Assembly (NCBI GenBank): GCA_964583095.1
Contig: CAZOVB010000012.1
Location: 1 to 64,000, forward strand
Direction of reading: 5' to 3'
Origin: CAZOVB01 sp964583095
Lineage (GTDB): Bacteria > Planctomycetota > Phycisphaerae > SM23-33
Length of the DNA stretch: 64,000 nt
Part shown: piece after piece, positions 35,004 to 42,922 of the stretch
Layout of the letters: each line of letters opens with the position of its first letter
Position numbering within the stretch: the stretch's first letter is position 1
Made by a program: the position numbers and the translations under genes
The notes under the pieces: model-generated
The model's input: only the letters and a program-made list of their open reading frames with translations
Told to the model about the DNA's origin: nothing
Database searches by the model: none

Positions 35004-35234
35004 ATGAACGCAACCACGATGACAATCGCAGCCGCACTGTGCCTGCTGGCGCCGGCCAATGCCACAGGCTTGGCAGAAGAGAAGCAGGAGGTTCCCCGCC
35101 CCGACAAGCATCATTACGGCCCCGAAGGATACCTTCAGGTCGGCCGGCTCTTCGCCCGGAAGGTCGTGGAGACCGAAAAGGCCGGCCAGGCCCAAGCCGA
35201 GTCAGAAGCAGACGCCCCGAAGAAAAAACACTGA
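35004..35234 (+). CDS. Small secreted protein of unknown function
   Basis: A 76-residue protein with a short signal peptide (MTIAAALCLLAPANATGLA; cleavage likely after about residue 24). The mature part is hydrophilic, contains HHYGPEGYLQVGRLFARK and ends in a charged tail (DAPKKKH). I do not recognise a family. The start is ATG 35004 with CGAGG upstream; ATG 35019 is possible. A 13-bp hairpin follows the stop codon, which supports a genuine single-gene transcript. Upstream (34717-35003) I found only a TATAAG-like -10 box near 34824 and no other gene. Confidence 0.6.
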   Translation: MNATTMTIAAALCLLAPANATGLAEEKQEVPRPDKHHYGPEGYLQVGRLFARKVVETEKAGQAQAESEADAPKKKH

Positions 35235-35263
35235 GGCTTCGGGTTTCAGAACCGATCAAACAT

Positions 35264-35300
35264 CGATGGCTTCCGGTTACCCCTTGCCCGGAAGCCATCG
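35264..35300. terminator. Hairpin between convergent genes, probable bidirectional terminator
   Basis: Perfect 13-bp inverted repeat CGATGGCTTCCGG/CCGGAAGCCATCG around an 11-base loop, between the small secreted protein gene and the end of lexA. The T-tracts on either side are short (GTATTTG; TGTTTGAT), so termination strength is uncertain. Confidence 0.6.
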
Positions 35301-35346
35301 GTATTTGCAGTGAAGGATGATTCGCACCGGCAGGGGTACTCTATGC

Positions 35347-35955
35347 CTACATCCGTCGGATGACACCGATCACAACGCCCTGAATCCGGACCTGGCGACA
35401 GTAGATCGGATCGAAATCCGGGTTGGCCGGCTGGAGCCGTACGCGGCCCTTCTCCCGGTAGAACCGCTTGAGGGTCGCCTCGCCGTCGGGCAGGAGGGCG
35501 ACAACCGTCTCGCCATTACGGGCGGTATCGCGCTTCCGGCAGACGACGTAGTCCCCGGGGCGGATGTGGTCCTCGATCATGCTCTCGCCCGAGACCTCCA
35601 GGACGAAGTTGTCCTTGCCGGCCTCGAAGATCTCGGAAAGATCGATGCTCTGGCTGTCCTCGACGGCCTCGATGGGATGGCCCGCGGCGATGCGCCCGGC
35701 CAGGGGCAGACGCGTGGAGTTCACCTCGTCGGGGAAACGGAATTTATTGGAAATCTGCAAAGAGCGGGCTTTGTGCTTGTCTCCCCGCCGGACGATTCCT
35801 TTTTTTTCCAGGGCGACGACGTGTTCGAACACGGTGACCTTTGTCAGATCCAGGAAGTCCCCGATCTCCTGCATGGTCGGGGAATAGCCGTGGCGCAGCC
35901 GAAAGTCGCGGATGAACCTGAGAATGTCCAGTTGTCTTGGGGTTACGGTGTCCAT
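35347..35955 (-). CDS. lexA: LexA repressor, SOS-response regulator
   Basis: A 202-residue complete LexA. The N-terminal winged helix (residues 1-65) carries TPRQLDILRFIRDF and PTMQEIGDFL. The self-cleavage site is A91-G92 in AGRIAAGHP, and the serine-lysine dyad is S125 (in SGESMIEDH) and K163 (in ATLKRFY). It represses DNA-repair genes until RecA filaments trigger autocleavage. The recognition helix (around LDLTKVTVFEHVVALE) differs from E. coli LexA, so a different operator is expected. The ATG is preceded by AAGGAG. A promoter with an overlapping palindrome lies about 670 bp upstream, leaving a long leader. Confidence 0.96.
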   Translation of the reverse strand: MDTVTPRQLDILRFIRDFRLRHGYSPTMQEIGDFLDLTKVTVFEHVVALEKKGIVRRGDKHKARSLQISNKFRFPDEVNSTRLPLAGRIAAGHPIEAVEDSQSIDLSEIFEAGKDNFVLEVSGESMIEDHIRPGDYVVCRKRDTARNGETVVALLPDGEATLKRFYREKGRVRLQPANPDFDPIYCRQVRIQGVVIGVIRRM

Positions 35956-36615
35956 GATGGTTCTCCTTGACGGGCGAGGTTGTCTGCCCGGCGGCAGATC
36001 CCGGCACGTTCGATGCGGCCAGGGCTTCCAGGGCTATCGATTTGTGTTCCACGATCCGATTCGGCTCTACCGTCCCGGCCCGGGAGAGAGGCTCCGTGCC
36101 GGCGGCATTGCGATTGGATCGGGCTGATCTTGCAGCCAAGGCCTCTTGGCCGCTCAGCAGGCCCAGAAGCTTCTTCAGGCGTTTCCACAAGGCCGCTGCC
36201 GCTCCTGTGAGCCCGTCGTGTTCCTGTGAATTCCACTCAATTCCTTCGGGCCCGATGCACACCATCGCCGGCTTGCGGTGGTAGGTCCCGCAAGTGCGCC
36301 CGGGAATCGGGGCGGGGGGGCGATCAGCTATCGGCTCGGCAGAGCCAGGCCAGGTTCTTACGAAGTCCCCTCCGGGACCCGTCTGTACCAAAGGTAGATT
36401 CTCCACGGTCTACCGCCTTCCTTTTCTTGTCCGGGCAGGAGAGAAGTCCAAGATCGTGAAACCAGCGGTCCGGAAGATGGAATGGGCCCGAAACCCTTCC
36501 CTTCGACCGGGGCCCGCGCGTTTGCGAGCTTCTTGAAAAACTTCCTGCGTCGGTCCTTCCAACCCAGCGTTGGCGAAAGCGGCGCAAGGCCTGTTAAAGT
36601 ATTTGGCCTTTGTTC
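35956..36615 (-). other. Long leader of lexA with an open but unassigned reading frame
   Basis: About 660 bp between the likely lexA promoter and the lexA start. A minus-strand frame starts with GTG at 36406 behind AAGGAAGG and stays open to 35744, 212 bases inside lexA in another frame. Its first 150 residues contain segments that look protein-like (PAMVCIGPEGIEW, ALWKRLKKLLGLLSG) and GC-rich third codon positions, but I recognise no family and the absence of a stop before lexA is odd. It may be a real SOS-linked small protein with a large overlap, a decayed gene, or chance. No other feature was seen in this stretch. Confidence 0.3.
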
Positions 36616-36622
36616 GTATGGA

Positions 36623-36651
36623 ATGTTAGGCTAACACAAGCCAAACGTCAA
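36623..36651 (-). promoter_or_regulatory. Promoter with overlapping palindrome, probable lexA promoter/operator
   Basis: On the minus strand TTGACG (36651-36646), a 17-bp spacer and TAACAT (36628-36623), the best sigma-70 match in the window. A perfect odd palindrome TGTTAG-N-CTAACA (36624-36636) covers the -10 box and the adjacent spacer, the classical place for a repressor operator. The first recognisable gene downstream is lexA, which commonly represses itself. Confidence 0.55.
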
Positions 36652-36918
36652 GGGGGATTCGGGATTTTCTTCCGACGGCAGCACGGGTCCGGGCCTTGTC
36701 TCGGGCCAAGTATCCACCGAAGAGACGCACCATATTGGCGTCTATTGAAGAGCGCACACTACATACTGCGCTGTTTGAGTATCGTCCCGCGAGGATCCGC
36801 AGCTTGAAAGATTCCCGCCCTGTTCTGGCCGCTGGGCCGCTTTCGGCAGGGACACCGATCAGAGAGAGGCTGCAATTGAGCCCTGCACAGACGCCCAGGA
36901 AATTGCGGACGCGACAGC

Positions 36919-36952
36919 AAGAAAGCGGGCGAGGCCTGTAAGACCTCGCCCG
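36919..36952 (-). terminator. Hairpin after the small coiled-coil gene
   Basis: Perfect 9-bp inverted repeat CGGGCGAGG/CCTCGCCCG (36926-36934 and 36944-36952) followed on the minus strand by CTTTCTT. It lies 30 bp beyond the stop of the 36982-37251 gene and probably ends its transcript. Between it and the lexA promoter nothing was recognised. Confidence 0.55.
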
Positions 36953-36981
36953 AGAGAGAGTAAATTTGTCCGGCGTTTGGG

Positions 36982-37251
36982 TCAGGTTTCGCTGTCCCGG
37001 TCGTTTCGGGAGCGGCCCTCGAGCATCTGGCGCAGGTATTTGTTCTCGCGTCGCGTCGCTTCGAGGTCGAAAAGCATGTACTTGACCTGGAGCTTGAGAT
37101 GATCAATCGCTTCGTCGACGCTGGGCTTGGGGCCCACCCGGTGGGGAAGGTATACGCCGTCGCTGGCGTTGCCGGCTTTTTCGGTCAAAGGGGCTGCGGC
37201 AACCACATCGGCAAGTTCCAGAAGCTTTTCTTTCAGTACCGCCTCGTTCAT
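36982..37251 (-). CDS. Small uncharacterised protein with C-terminal coiled coil
   Basis: An 89-residue cytoplasmic protein that I cannot assign. The first half is mixed (KLLELADVVAAAP, DGVYLPHRVG), the second half (about residues 50-85) is a charged coiled coil (DHLKLQVKYMLFDLEATRREN, in two parts) ending ENKYLRQML. No signal peptide or membrane helix. ATG 37251 is chosen; a TTG five codons earlier is in frame but lies inside the ribosome-site region. A TATAAT box on the minus strand at 37367-37362 and the hairpin terminator downstream bracket it as a one-gene transcript. A role in oligomerisation or regulation is conceivable. Confidence 0.65.
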   Translation of the reverse strand: MNEAVLKEKLLELADVVAAAPLTEKAGNASDGVYLPHRVGPKPSVDEAIDHLKLQVKYMLFDLEATRRENKYLRQMLEGRSRNDRDSET

Positions 37252-37785
37252 GGCAGTTTTCTCCAATCAGGCCTCACTTGTCAGGTTCCACGCGACTCCA
37301 ACGGTCGCCATCGGGCTTGCAATGCAACGCCGATGCCATGGCGAAACATCCATTGCGACCCATTATACACCAAGGCCCGTATCGTGAGCGCGAATCCGCA
37401 GTGTGCCTGCGGAAAATCTCTAAGTGCCCGTGGGGAAACGGCCTGCATAGGCGAATTTCTCGGCAGAACCTTCCCCTCCCCCCCGGACCTTGGGCCTGTG
37501 GAACACCCCTGCGGCGCAAGACCTTTCAAACAAGGGCTTTTCCGGTTGTGTTTCCAGCCGGGTCCAGGAGCTTCTGTGTTCCGAGCGGAGGAAATTCCGC
37601 GGTTTTTTGGAGCACTTTCTTCCCGGCAAGGACATCAAGACATGGGTCGATTAAACAAACAGGACCCGCAGCCCGATTGAGCAGGAACCCTCGGGCAAGC
37701 CGAGCGGAAGGTAAAAGAGGAATCCGGAATTTTGCCGCGACAAATTTCCCCCCGCCGCTACACTGTGGATCAATAAGCCATCCGA
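37252..37785. other. Intergenic region with promoter for the minus-strand gene and a weak plus-strand terminator
   Basis: About 530 bp between the divergent coiled-coil and maf genes. It contains a perfect TATAAT on the minus strand (37367-37362; only a poor -35 CGCTCA at 17 bp) that should serve the coiled-coil gene. On the plus strand a 5-bp stem GCGGA/TCCGC (37585-37600) is followed by GG and six T, a weak terminator-like element without an identified upstream transcript. Short frames here are Arg/Pro-rich noise. Nothing else was recognised. Confidence 0.45.
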
Positions 37786-38430
37786 GTGACAGACATGTTG
37801 CATCCAACACCCGCATCAGACAAACCCGTAGGCAGGAAGGCGGATCTGGTACTGGCCTCCTCCTCGCCTCGCAGGCGGGACCTGCTCCACCAGGCAGGCC
37901 TGGCCTTCCAGGTGCGCAGTCCGCGCCTGGAAGAACCGAACTGGTCCATGCCGCTGGACCCCTCACAGCAGGCTGAAGCCTTGGCCTACTTCAAGGCCCG
38001 ATCGGTCTGGCAGTGCGATCCGAAGTGCCTTGTTCTGGGCGCTGATACCGTCGTGGCCGGGCCCGACGGGCTTTTGGGCAAGCCACGCGACCGCCAGGAC
38101 GCCCGGCGCATGCTCGAGACACTCTCGGGCAGCCGACATGCCGTGATTACCGGCGTGGCCCTGCTGGGCCCCGGGTGTGGCCGGCGGAGGATCGCCTCAG
38201 ATATCACGTATGTCACCATGCGGAAGATGAGCCCCGAAGAAGTCCAGGGCTACCTGGATTCGGGCGAATGGGAAGGCAAGGCCGGTGCCTATGCCATCCA
38301 GGAAACCGCCGACAGATTTGTAACCCGGGTCGAGGGAAGCTTTTCCAACGTGGTGGGTTTGCCGATCGAACTGCTCCAGCGTATGATGAGCCGCACAGAA
38401 AAGGACTTGCAGGAAGAGAATTCGCCATGA
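37786..38430 (+). CDS. maf: Maf-family nucleotide pyrophosphatase
   Basis: A 214-residue Maf/YhdE-type house-cleaning nucleoside triphosphate pyrophosphatase, thought to remove modified or non-canonical nucleotides such as dTTP/UTP or m7GTP derivatives. The family motifs are LASSSPRRRDLL (residues about 22-33), LGADTVV (about 84-90), GKPRDRQDARRML, and GEWEGKAGAYAIQE near residue 165. The start is GTG 37786 or ATG 37795; neither has a strong ribosome site. Its stop overlaps the ATG of the DUF192 gene (ATGA), so both are one translational unit. Confidence 0.93.
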   Translation: MTDMLHPTPASDKPVGRKADLVLASSSPRRRDLLHQAGLAFQVRSPRLEEPNWSMPLDPSQQAEALAYFKARSVWQCDPKCLVLGADTVVAGPDGLLGKPRDRQDARRMLETLSGSRHAVITGVALLGPGCGRRRIASDITYVTMRKMSPEEVQGYLDSGEWEGKAGAYAIQETADRFVTRVEGSFSNVVGLPIELLQRMMSRTEKDLQEENSP

Positions 38431-38879
38431 TCCAGACATGCATGCTGCTTTTTCTGGCTGTGTCGGGCACCTTTCTGACAGGCTGCAAGCCGAAGGTCAC
38501 CATCGGGGATAAGACCTGGAAGGTTCGCCTGGCCCTGACCGGGCACGAGCGGTACAAGGGCTTGAGCAATCAGCCCGAGCTTCCCGAAGATGAGGGGATG
38601 CTGTTTATCTTCCGCAGACCCAAAAAGCTCTCGTTTGTGATGCGGGAATGCGACCATCCCCTGGATGTCGCATTCATCGACGCGGAGCATCGCGTTGTGA
38701 AGATCCACGAGATGAAGGTGGAAGACAGCCGGCGCGGGGATGTCAAGTACGGCTCCGGAGTGCCGGCCCAGTATGCCCTGGAGGTCAAGGGGGGCACGCT
38801 CAAAAAGGCAGGGGTTTCGGTCGGAGACAAGGTGGAATTCTCGTACGCCGTTCCCGACCCAGCTAAAGCCGACCCCTGA
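38427..38879 (+). CDS. DUF192 family lipoprotein
   Basis: A 150-residue protein with a lipoprotein signal (MIQTCMLLFLAVSG, lipobox LTGC with the cysteine near residue 20) and a DUF192 beta-barrel domain from about residue 28. The family core is clear: RYKGLSNQPELPEDEGMLF, then FVMRECDHPLDVAFID, and at the end YALEVKGGT..KAGVSVGDKVEF. DUF192 proteins are small envelope or secreted proteins of unknown function. The ATG overlaps the maf stop by 4 bp. Confidence 0.88.
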   Translation: MIQTCMLLFLAVSGTFLTGCKPKVTIGDKTWKVRLALTGHERYKGLSNQPELPEDEGMLFIFRRPKKLSFVMRECDHPLDVAFIDAEHRVVKIHEMKVEDSRRGDVKYGSGVPAQYALEVKGGTLKKAGVSVGDKVEFSYAVPDPAKADP

Positions 38880-38940
38880 GCGGTCCGATGACCATGCAGG
38901 GCGCTTTTCGTGCTCCTTGCTCTGTGTGTGAGGGATCGCT

Positions 38941-40104
38941 TTGCTTGCCAGATCCAAGATACTCTGTGTCGGAGGCGACTGTGTGCCTTTACGGGTACGC
39001 CAAGCCATCGGCGAAACGTGCGCAATTGTCAGCCTGGGCGAGAATGACTCCCTCGCCGCAGCGATAGAGGCCGACGAGATGGCCGTGGTGTGTCCCAACG
39101 GCCTGGCCGGAGACCCCGAAGCCCTTTCGCGGATGATGGAGGATCTGGATTCCAGTCCTGCTGTGGCTATCTTCCTGCTGCCGGAAAAAGCCCGGGACGC
39201 CTGGAAAGAGGCCAATCGCCCCGGCGGAGCGGTATTGTGGATCTCCGATGAGGCCGGCCCGGCTGAGATCGCCGCCAAGCTCGAAGCCGCCTCCCAGCTC
39301 GAGCCGACCATTCGAAATCTCAAGGCCGCCCTCCAGGCCGAGCAGGACGAAGGCCGACGTCTCGAAATCCTCAACGAGGAAGTCAAACTCGCCGCAAGGC
39401 TCCAGCGGGACTTTCTGCCTCGAAGCTTCCCGGAGGTGGGGTCGGCCCGATTCTCCGTGCTGTTCAGGCCGGCCAGCTTCGTAAGCGGGGATATCTACGA
39501 CGTCGTCCGCCTCGACGAGACTCACATCGGCTTTTATGTAGCCGACGCGGTGGGCCACGGAATGCCGGCAGCGCTTCTGACCATGTTCATCAAGAAGGGG
39601 CTCCAGACCAAGCGCATCCTGGACAACAGCTACGAGATCATCAGCCCGGCCGATTCACTGGGCGAGCTCAACACGAGCATCTGCGATCAGAATCTCTCGA
39701 GCTGCCAGTTCTGCACGGCTGTCTATTGCGTTCTGGATACCGCCACCGGCGAGTTGGTCTACACCCGGGCGGGTCATCCCGAGCCGATCCTGCTTCGCTG
39801 CGACGGTGCGACCGAGGCGCTGGATTCCCCGGGCAGCCTGCTGGGGGTGTTTCCCGAGGCCCGGTTCCAGACCAGCCAGGTGACCATGAACCCGGGCGAC
39901 CGCCTGATTCTCTATTCCGACGGGGCCGAAGCCTACGCCCGGGGCGAAGCTTCCGATGGACACGCCGAGTTGCTGGAGTTCCTCGAGGGGCTGCGCGGAC
40001 TGGACAAGCCGGCCCTGGACGGCAAGCTTTCCGACTGGGTTGAGCACGTTCGCCGGCTCAGCCGCGAGGAAGATGACATCACCATCCTGGCCCTGGATCT
40101 GTAG
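38941..40104 (+). CDS. RsbU-type PP2C serine phosphatase (SpoIIE domain) with N-terminal receiver-like region
   Basis: A 387-residue regulator. The C-terminal PP2C/SpoIIE domain (about residues 165-387) has the metal-binding aspartates in SFVSGDIYDVV, VADAVGHGMPAAL and LYSDGAEAY, and ends in DDITILALDL, all as in RsbU and RsbP. Residues 125-160 form a coiled coil (LKAALQAEQDEGRRLEILNEE, in two helical turns). The N-terminal 120 residues look like a divergent receiver or sensor domain lacking an obvious phospho-acceptor. Such proteins dephosphorylate anti-sigma-factor antagonists in partner-switching systems; no antagonist or anti-sigma gene is nearby. The start is TTG 38941 with GAGGG upstream. 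Confidence 0.88.
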   Translation: MLARSKILCVGGDCVPLRVRQAIGETCAIVSLGENDSLAAAIEADEMAVVCPNGLAGDPEALSRMMEDLDSSPAVAIFLLPEKARDAWKEANRPGGAVLWISDEAGPAEIAAKLEAASQLEPTIRNLKAALQAEQDEGRRLEILNEEVKLAARLQRDFLPRSFPEVGSARFSVLFRPASFVSGDIYDVVRLDETHIGFYVADAVGHGMPAALLTMFIKKGLQTKRILDNSYEIISPADSLGELNTSICDQNLSSCQFCTAVYCVLDTATGELVYTRAGHPEPILLRCDGATEALDSPGSLLGVFPEARFQTSQVTMNPGDRLILYSDGAEAYARGEASDGHAELLEFLEGLRGLDKPALDGKLSDWVEHVRRLSREEDDITILALDL

Positions 40105-40224
40105 CGGCGATAGAAGATTGCGGTTGCGCGGAAAGCCCCGGATCATCGTCTCCGGGGGCAATAGCGCTTGACACGGCCTGTCCCCTGGGCGAAATTGCCT
40201 TTTTCTCAGAAGTGGAAAGAGGCG

Positions 40225-40776
40225 ATGGCCAAACCCAACAGCCAAGACAGCGGACAGATGCCCACAGCGATTCTCGCAACGTTGCTGGCGTGGCTCATTC
40301 CCGGCGCGGGACACTTCTACCTTGGCAGAAGGCGGCGTGCGATCGTCATCTTTCTGGCGATCGGGCTGACCTTCTGGACCGGCATTGCCATCGGCGGTGT
40401 CATGACGGTGGATTACCACTTCGAACGCTGGTGGTTTCTGGCCCAGATGTTCACCGGCACCCATGGCCTGGTGGGCTGGTACCGCCAGCACCAGGTGTAT
40501 GAGGACGTGGCGGCGAATGTGAACACCCGTCGCCTGGGCCCAGCCCCCGACGGGGGAATGTCCGGCGACCAGGCGCGCGTGGATGAATACCTGGTTCAAA
40601 AGAAAGTGGCCGTCTCCTCTCCTACCGACACGGTCGCCAGAGCCTATTCCGGCGTCGCGGGCCTGTTGAACCTCATGTGCATCTTCGACGCACTGACCCT
40701 TGGGCTGATGGGGATCCGCGGAGAACCCCGCACGCTTCGTCCCGTTCAGGCCGGGGCCGAGGGGAGCCGGGGATGA
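40225..40776 (+). CDS. Small polytopic membrane protein (DUF6677-like)
   Basis: A 183-residue membrane protein. Predicted helices lie at about residues 13-35 and 38-60 (AILATLLAWLIPGAGHFYL; AIVIFLAIGLTFWTGIAIG), with another near 145-165. The AWLIPGAGHFYLGRRRRA motif, a Pro-Gly-hairpin followed by arginines, is typical of TM2-domain-like or DUF6677 proteins common in planctomycetes; no activity is known. ATG 40225 has AAAGAGG immediately before it; a longer frame from GTG-like codons at 40168 is not supported. It overlaps the next small membrane gene by 4 bp (ATGA). Confidence 0.75.
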   Translation: MAKPNSQDSGQMPTAILATLLAWLIPGAGHFYLGRRRRAIVIFLAIGLTFWTGIAIGGVMTVDYHFERWWFLAQMFTGTHGLVGWYRQHQVYEDVAANVNTRRLGPAPDGGMSGDQARVDEYLVQKKVAVSSPTDTVARAYSGVAGLLNLMCIFDALTLGLMGIRGEPRTLRPVQAGAEGSRG

Positions 40777-40997
40777 TCCTCGCCAGGCTGTTCTATAACC
40801 CGGTACTGATCCCGTCGACCCTCCAGATGTGGCTGCTTCTGCCGCTTCTGGCCGTCGTGGCCTTGATCTACAAGACGATCCGCACACACCACGTCCGTCT
40901 TCTGGCCTGGGAGACCCTTCTGACGTTTCTCTACATGATCGGGGGAATCGCTGTGCTTTCCGGAGTCCTTTGGTTGCTCACGGAATACTGGCCATAG
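40773..40997 (+). CDS. Small two-helix membrane protein
   Basis: A 74-residue protein of two hydrophobic helices (about residues 16-34 and 45-70: LQMWLLLPLLAVVALIY; LLTFLYMIGGIAVLSGVLW) with a short basic loop between them (KTIRTHHVR). The ATG overlaps the stop of the upstream membrane gene and GAGGGG lies just before it, so translation is coupled. The two probably work as a pair in the membrane. I do not recognise a family. Confidence 0.7.
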   Translation: MILARLFYNPVLIPSTLQMWLLLPLLAVVALIYKTIRTHHVRLLAWETLLTFLYMIGGIAVLSGVLWLLTEYWP

Positions 40998-41237
40998 CAG
41001 AGGCTTGGGGGTTGTGAACGAGAAAGGGGGGATCAAGCGGGGTTTTGGGGGGCGACCGAACTCTTTTTTTGGTTTTCCAGGTTTGGCGAACGCCCGGGGC
41101 CTGAGAATCGTTATCAAAGCTGAGTGGCCAACGGACCCGCCAACCAGAGGGCGGAGATTCATGTCCGCGCCTACAATAAAGAAAAGCCAAGACCGATGTC
41201 CGCCGGCTTCGGCCTGAAGCGGACGGGGAGGTCTGAG

Positions 41238-41894
41238 ATGGATTTTGATCGCATACTGCTGGACATTGAAACTCAGCGAGACATTTTCCTGCCCAAGGGA
41301 AAGTGCTATATCACCGGGGCCAGGAAGGCTGCGACCTCGGTCTTCAAGCTCTTCCGTTGGTCCAAACAGCAGCAGGTGCGCGTGATCAGCACGGTCCTGC
41401 GCCTCCGTTCCGGAATGCCCGGTCCCTTTGGCCCCGAGCCGCACCTGATCGAAGGCACCGACGGGGAGAAGAAGCTGCCCCGCACCATCCTGCCAAGCCA
41501 TATCGACCTGGGCCTGCGAAACACTACGGACCTGCCCCCAGGCCTTTTCGAGGACTATCAGCAGGTCATTTTCGAGAAGCGCCGGACAGACATCTTCAAA
41601 CACGCCAAAGCTGAAAGGCTTATCACCGAGCTTCCGATGGTCACGTTCGTCCTCTGCGGAGCCGGCGTGCAAGATGGAATTCTCGAAGCGGCCGTGGGGC
41701 TCAGAAACCGCGGTTTCGGCGTGATCCTCGCCCAGGACGCAGTGGCGGATCTGGAGAATCCGGAACTGGAAATGAGCGTTCTCCGCATGCGGGCCAAGGG
41801 GGTCGTATTCGCCCCGACATCCGAAATTGTCAAGCCCCGCGCCACCCTTCGGGCCAAGCCGTTCAAGGATCGCACATACAGCCGCAACGGGTAG
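41238..41894 (+). CDS. Isochorismatase-like hydrolase fold protein lacking the catalytic cysteine
   Basis: A 218-residue protein with the isochorismatase-like fold. The N-terminal acidic motif appears as DIETQRDIF (residues 9-17), where the family has D-x-Q-x-D/N-F. The C-terminal signature normally contains a nucleophilic cysteine (consensus G-x-x-T/Q-D-x-C-V); here it reads CGAGVQDGILEAA, with glycine in that place. As in true isochorismatases, catalysis without cysteine is possible, or the protein may be inactive. ATG 41238 follows GGGGAGG. A hairpin GTCCGC/GCGGAC (41198-41224) sits just upstream of the ribosome site, and a TACAAT -10-like box precedes it. It is not obviously linked to its neighbours. 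Confidence 0.7.
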   Translation: MDFDRILLDIETQRDIFLPKGKCYITGARKAATSVFKLFRWSKQQQVRVISTVLRLRSGMPGPFGPEPHLIEGTDGEKKLPRTILPSHIDLGLRNTTDLPPGLFEDYQQVIFEKRRTDIFKHAKAERLITELPMVTFVLCGAGVQDGILEAAVGLRNRGFGVILAQDAVADLENPELEMSVLRMRAKGVVFAPTSEIVKPRATLRAKPFKDRTYSRNG

Positions 41895-41948
41895 GATCCA
41901 CAGAACGATGCTTGCACAGCCCCGGCGAATCTGATACTTCCCATACGC

Positions 41949-42827
41949 ATGGCCAAGGAAGGCGTCGAAAACTGGACGGTGCTCAAGCTGCTCGACTGGA
42001 CGCGAGAGTATTTCGCCAAGTCCGGTCTGCAGGACTCCAGGCTCTGCGCCGAGGTCCTGCTTGCCCACGCGCTGGGCTGCAAACGCATCGAGCTCTATGC
42101 CCATTTCGACCGCGTGCCAAGCCAGGCCCAACTCGACCAGTTTCGCGACCACGTCAAACGGGCTGCAAAGCATGAACCGGTAGCGTACCTGGTCGGCAGC
42201 AAGGAATTCTACTCTCTGAACTTCACGGTGACGCCCGACGTGCTGATCCCGCGTCCCGAGACGGAGATGCTCGTCACCGAGTCGCTCGAGTTCCTCCAGA
42301 AGAACCCATCCCCGCGCCTGTGGGATGTCTGCACGGGCTCAGGATGTGTCGGCATTGCCGCGGCTGTCCAGTTGGAATCGCTCAGCGTGCTTGCCACGGA
42401 TATTTCCAAGCCGGCCGTGGCGGTCGCTGCCGGAAATGCCGCCGATCTGGGGGTGGCCCAGAGAGTTCGCTGCCGCACAGCCGATGGTCTGACCCTCCCC
42501 GACGACTGCACCGATTTTGCCCCGCTGGACGTGATTACCGCCAATCCGCCCTATGTCGCCAGAGAGGACGAAGTGGCCGAGTCGGTCAAGCACGAGCCGG
42601 AAGTTGCCCTGTACGCTCCCGGCTCCGGCCTGGTCATGATCGAGCGAATCATCGAAGAAGCCCCCCGGCATCTGCGGATCGACGGGGCGTTGATCATGGA
42701 GTTCGGCTACGGACAGGCCGACGCCGTCCGCGATCTGTTCGCCCGGTCCAGCCACTTCTGCGAACCGACAATCTACAGCGACTACCAGGACCTCGAGCGC
42801 ATGTGCGTCGCCATCCGAAGCGAGTAG
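41949..42827 (+). CDS. prmC: Release factor glutamine methyltransferase PrmC
   Basis: A 292-residue enzyme that methylates the GGQ glutamine of RF1 and RF2 using SAM. The N-terminal helical domain (about 1-80) contains DWTREYFAKSGL and DSRLCAEVLLAHAL, the SAM motif I is DVCTGSGCVGIAAAV (about residue 120), and the substrate motif NPPYVAREDEV is near residue 198. The VTPDVLIPRPETEMLV segment is diagnostic of the PrmC/HemK family. Usually prmC follows prfA, which is absent here. The ATG has no strong ribosome site. Confidence 0.94.
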   Translation: MAKEGVENWTVLKLLDWTREYFAKSGLQDSRLCAEVLLAHALGCKRIELYAHFDRVPSQAQLDQFRDHVKRAAKHEPVAYLVGSKEFYSLNFTVTPDVLIPRPETEMLVTESLEFLQKNPSPRLWDVCTGSGCVGIAAAVQLESLSVLATDISKPAVAVAAGNAADLGVAQRVRCRTADGLTLPDDCTDFAPLDVITANPPYVAREDEVAESVKHEPEVALYAPGSGLVMIERIIEEAPRHLRIDGALIMEFGYGQADAVRDLFARSSHFCEPTIYSDYQDLERMCVAIRSE

Positions 42828-42922
42828 GAAGTGGTTCTGGAGTGGATTGCAGAATCCGCTTGCACGGCAGAAGGACGGGGTGTACAATCCCCTAACAGAA
42901 TAAGGGAGAAAGGAGTGATGTT

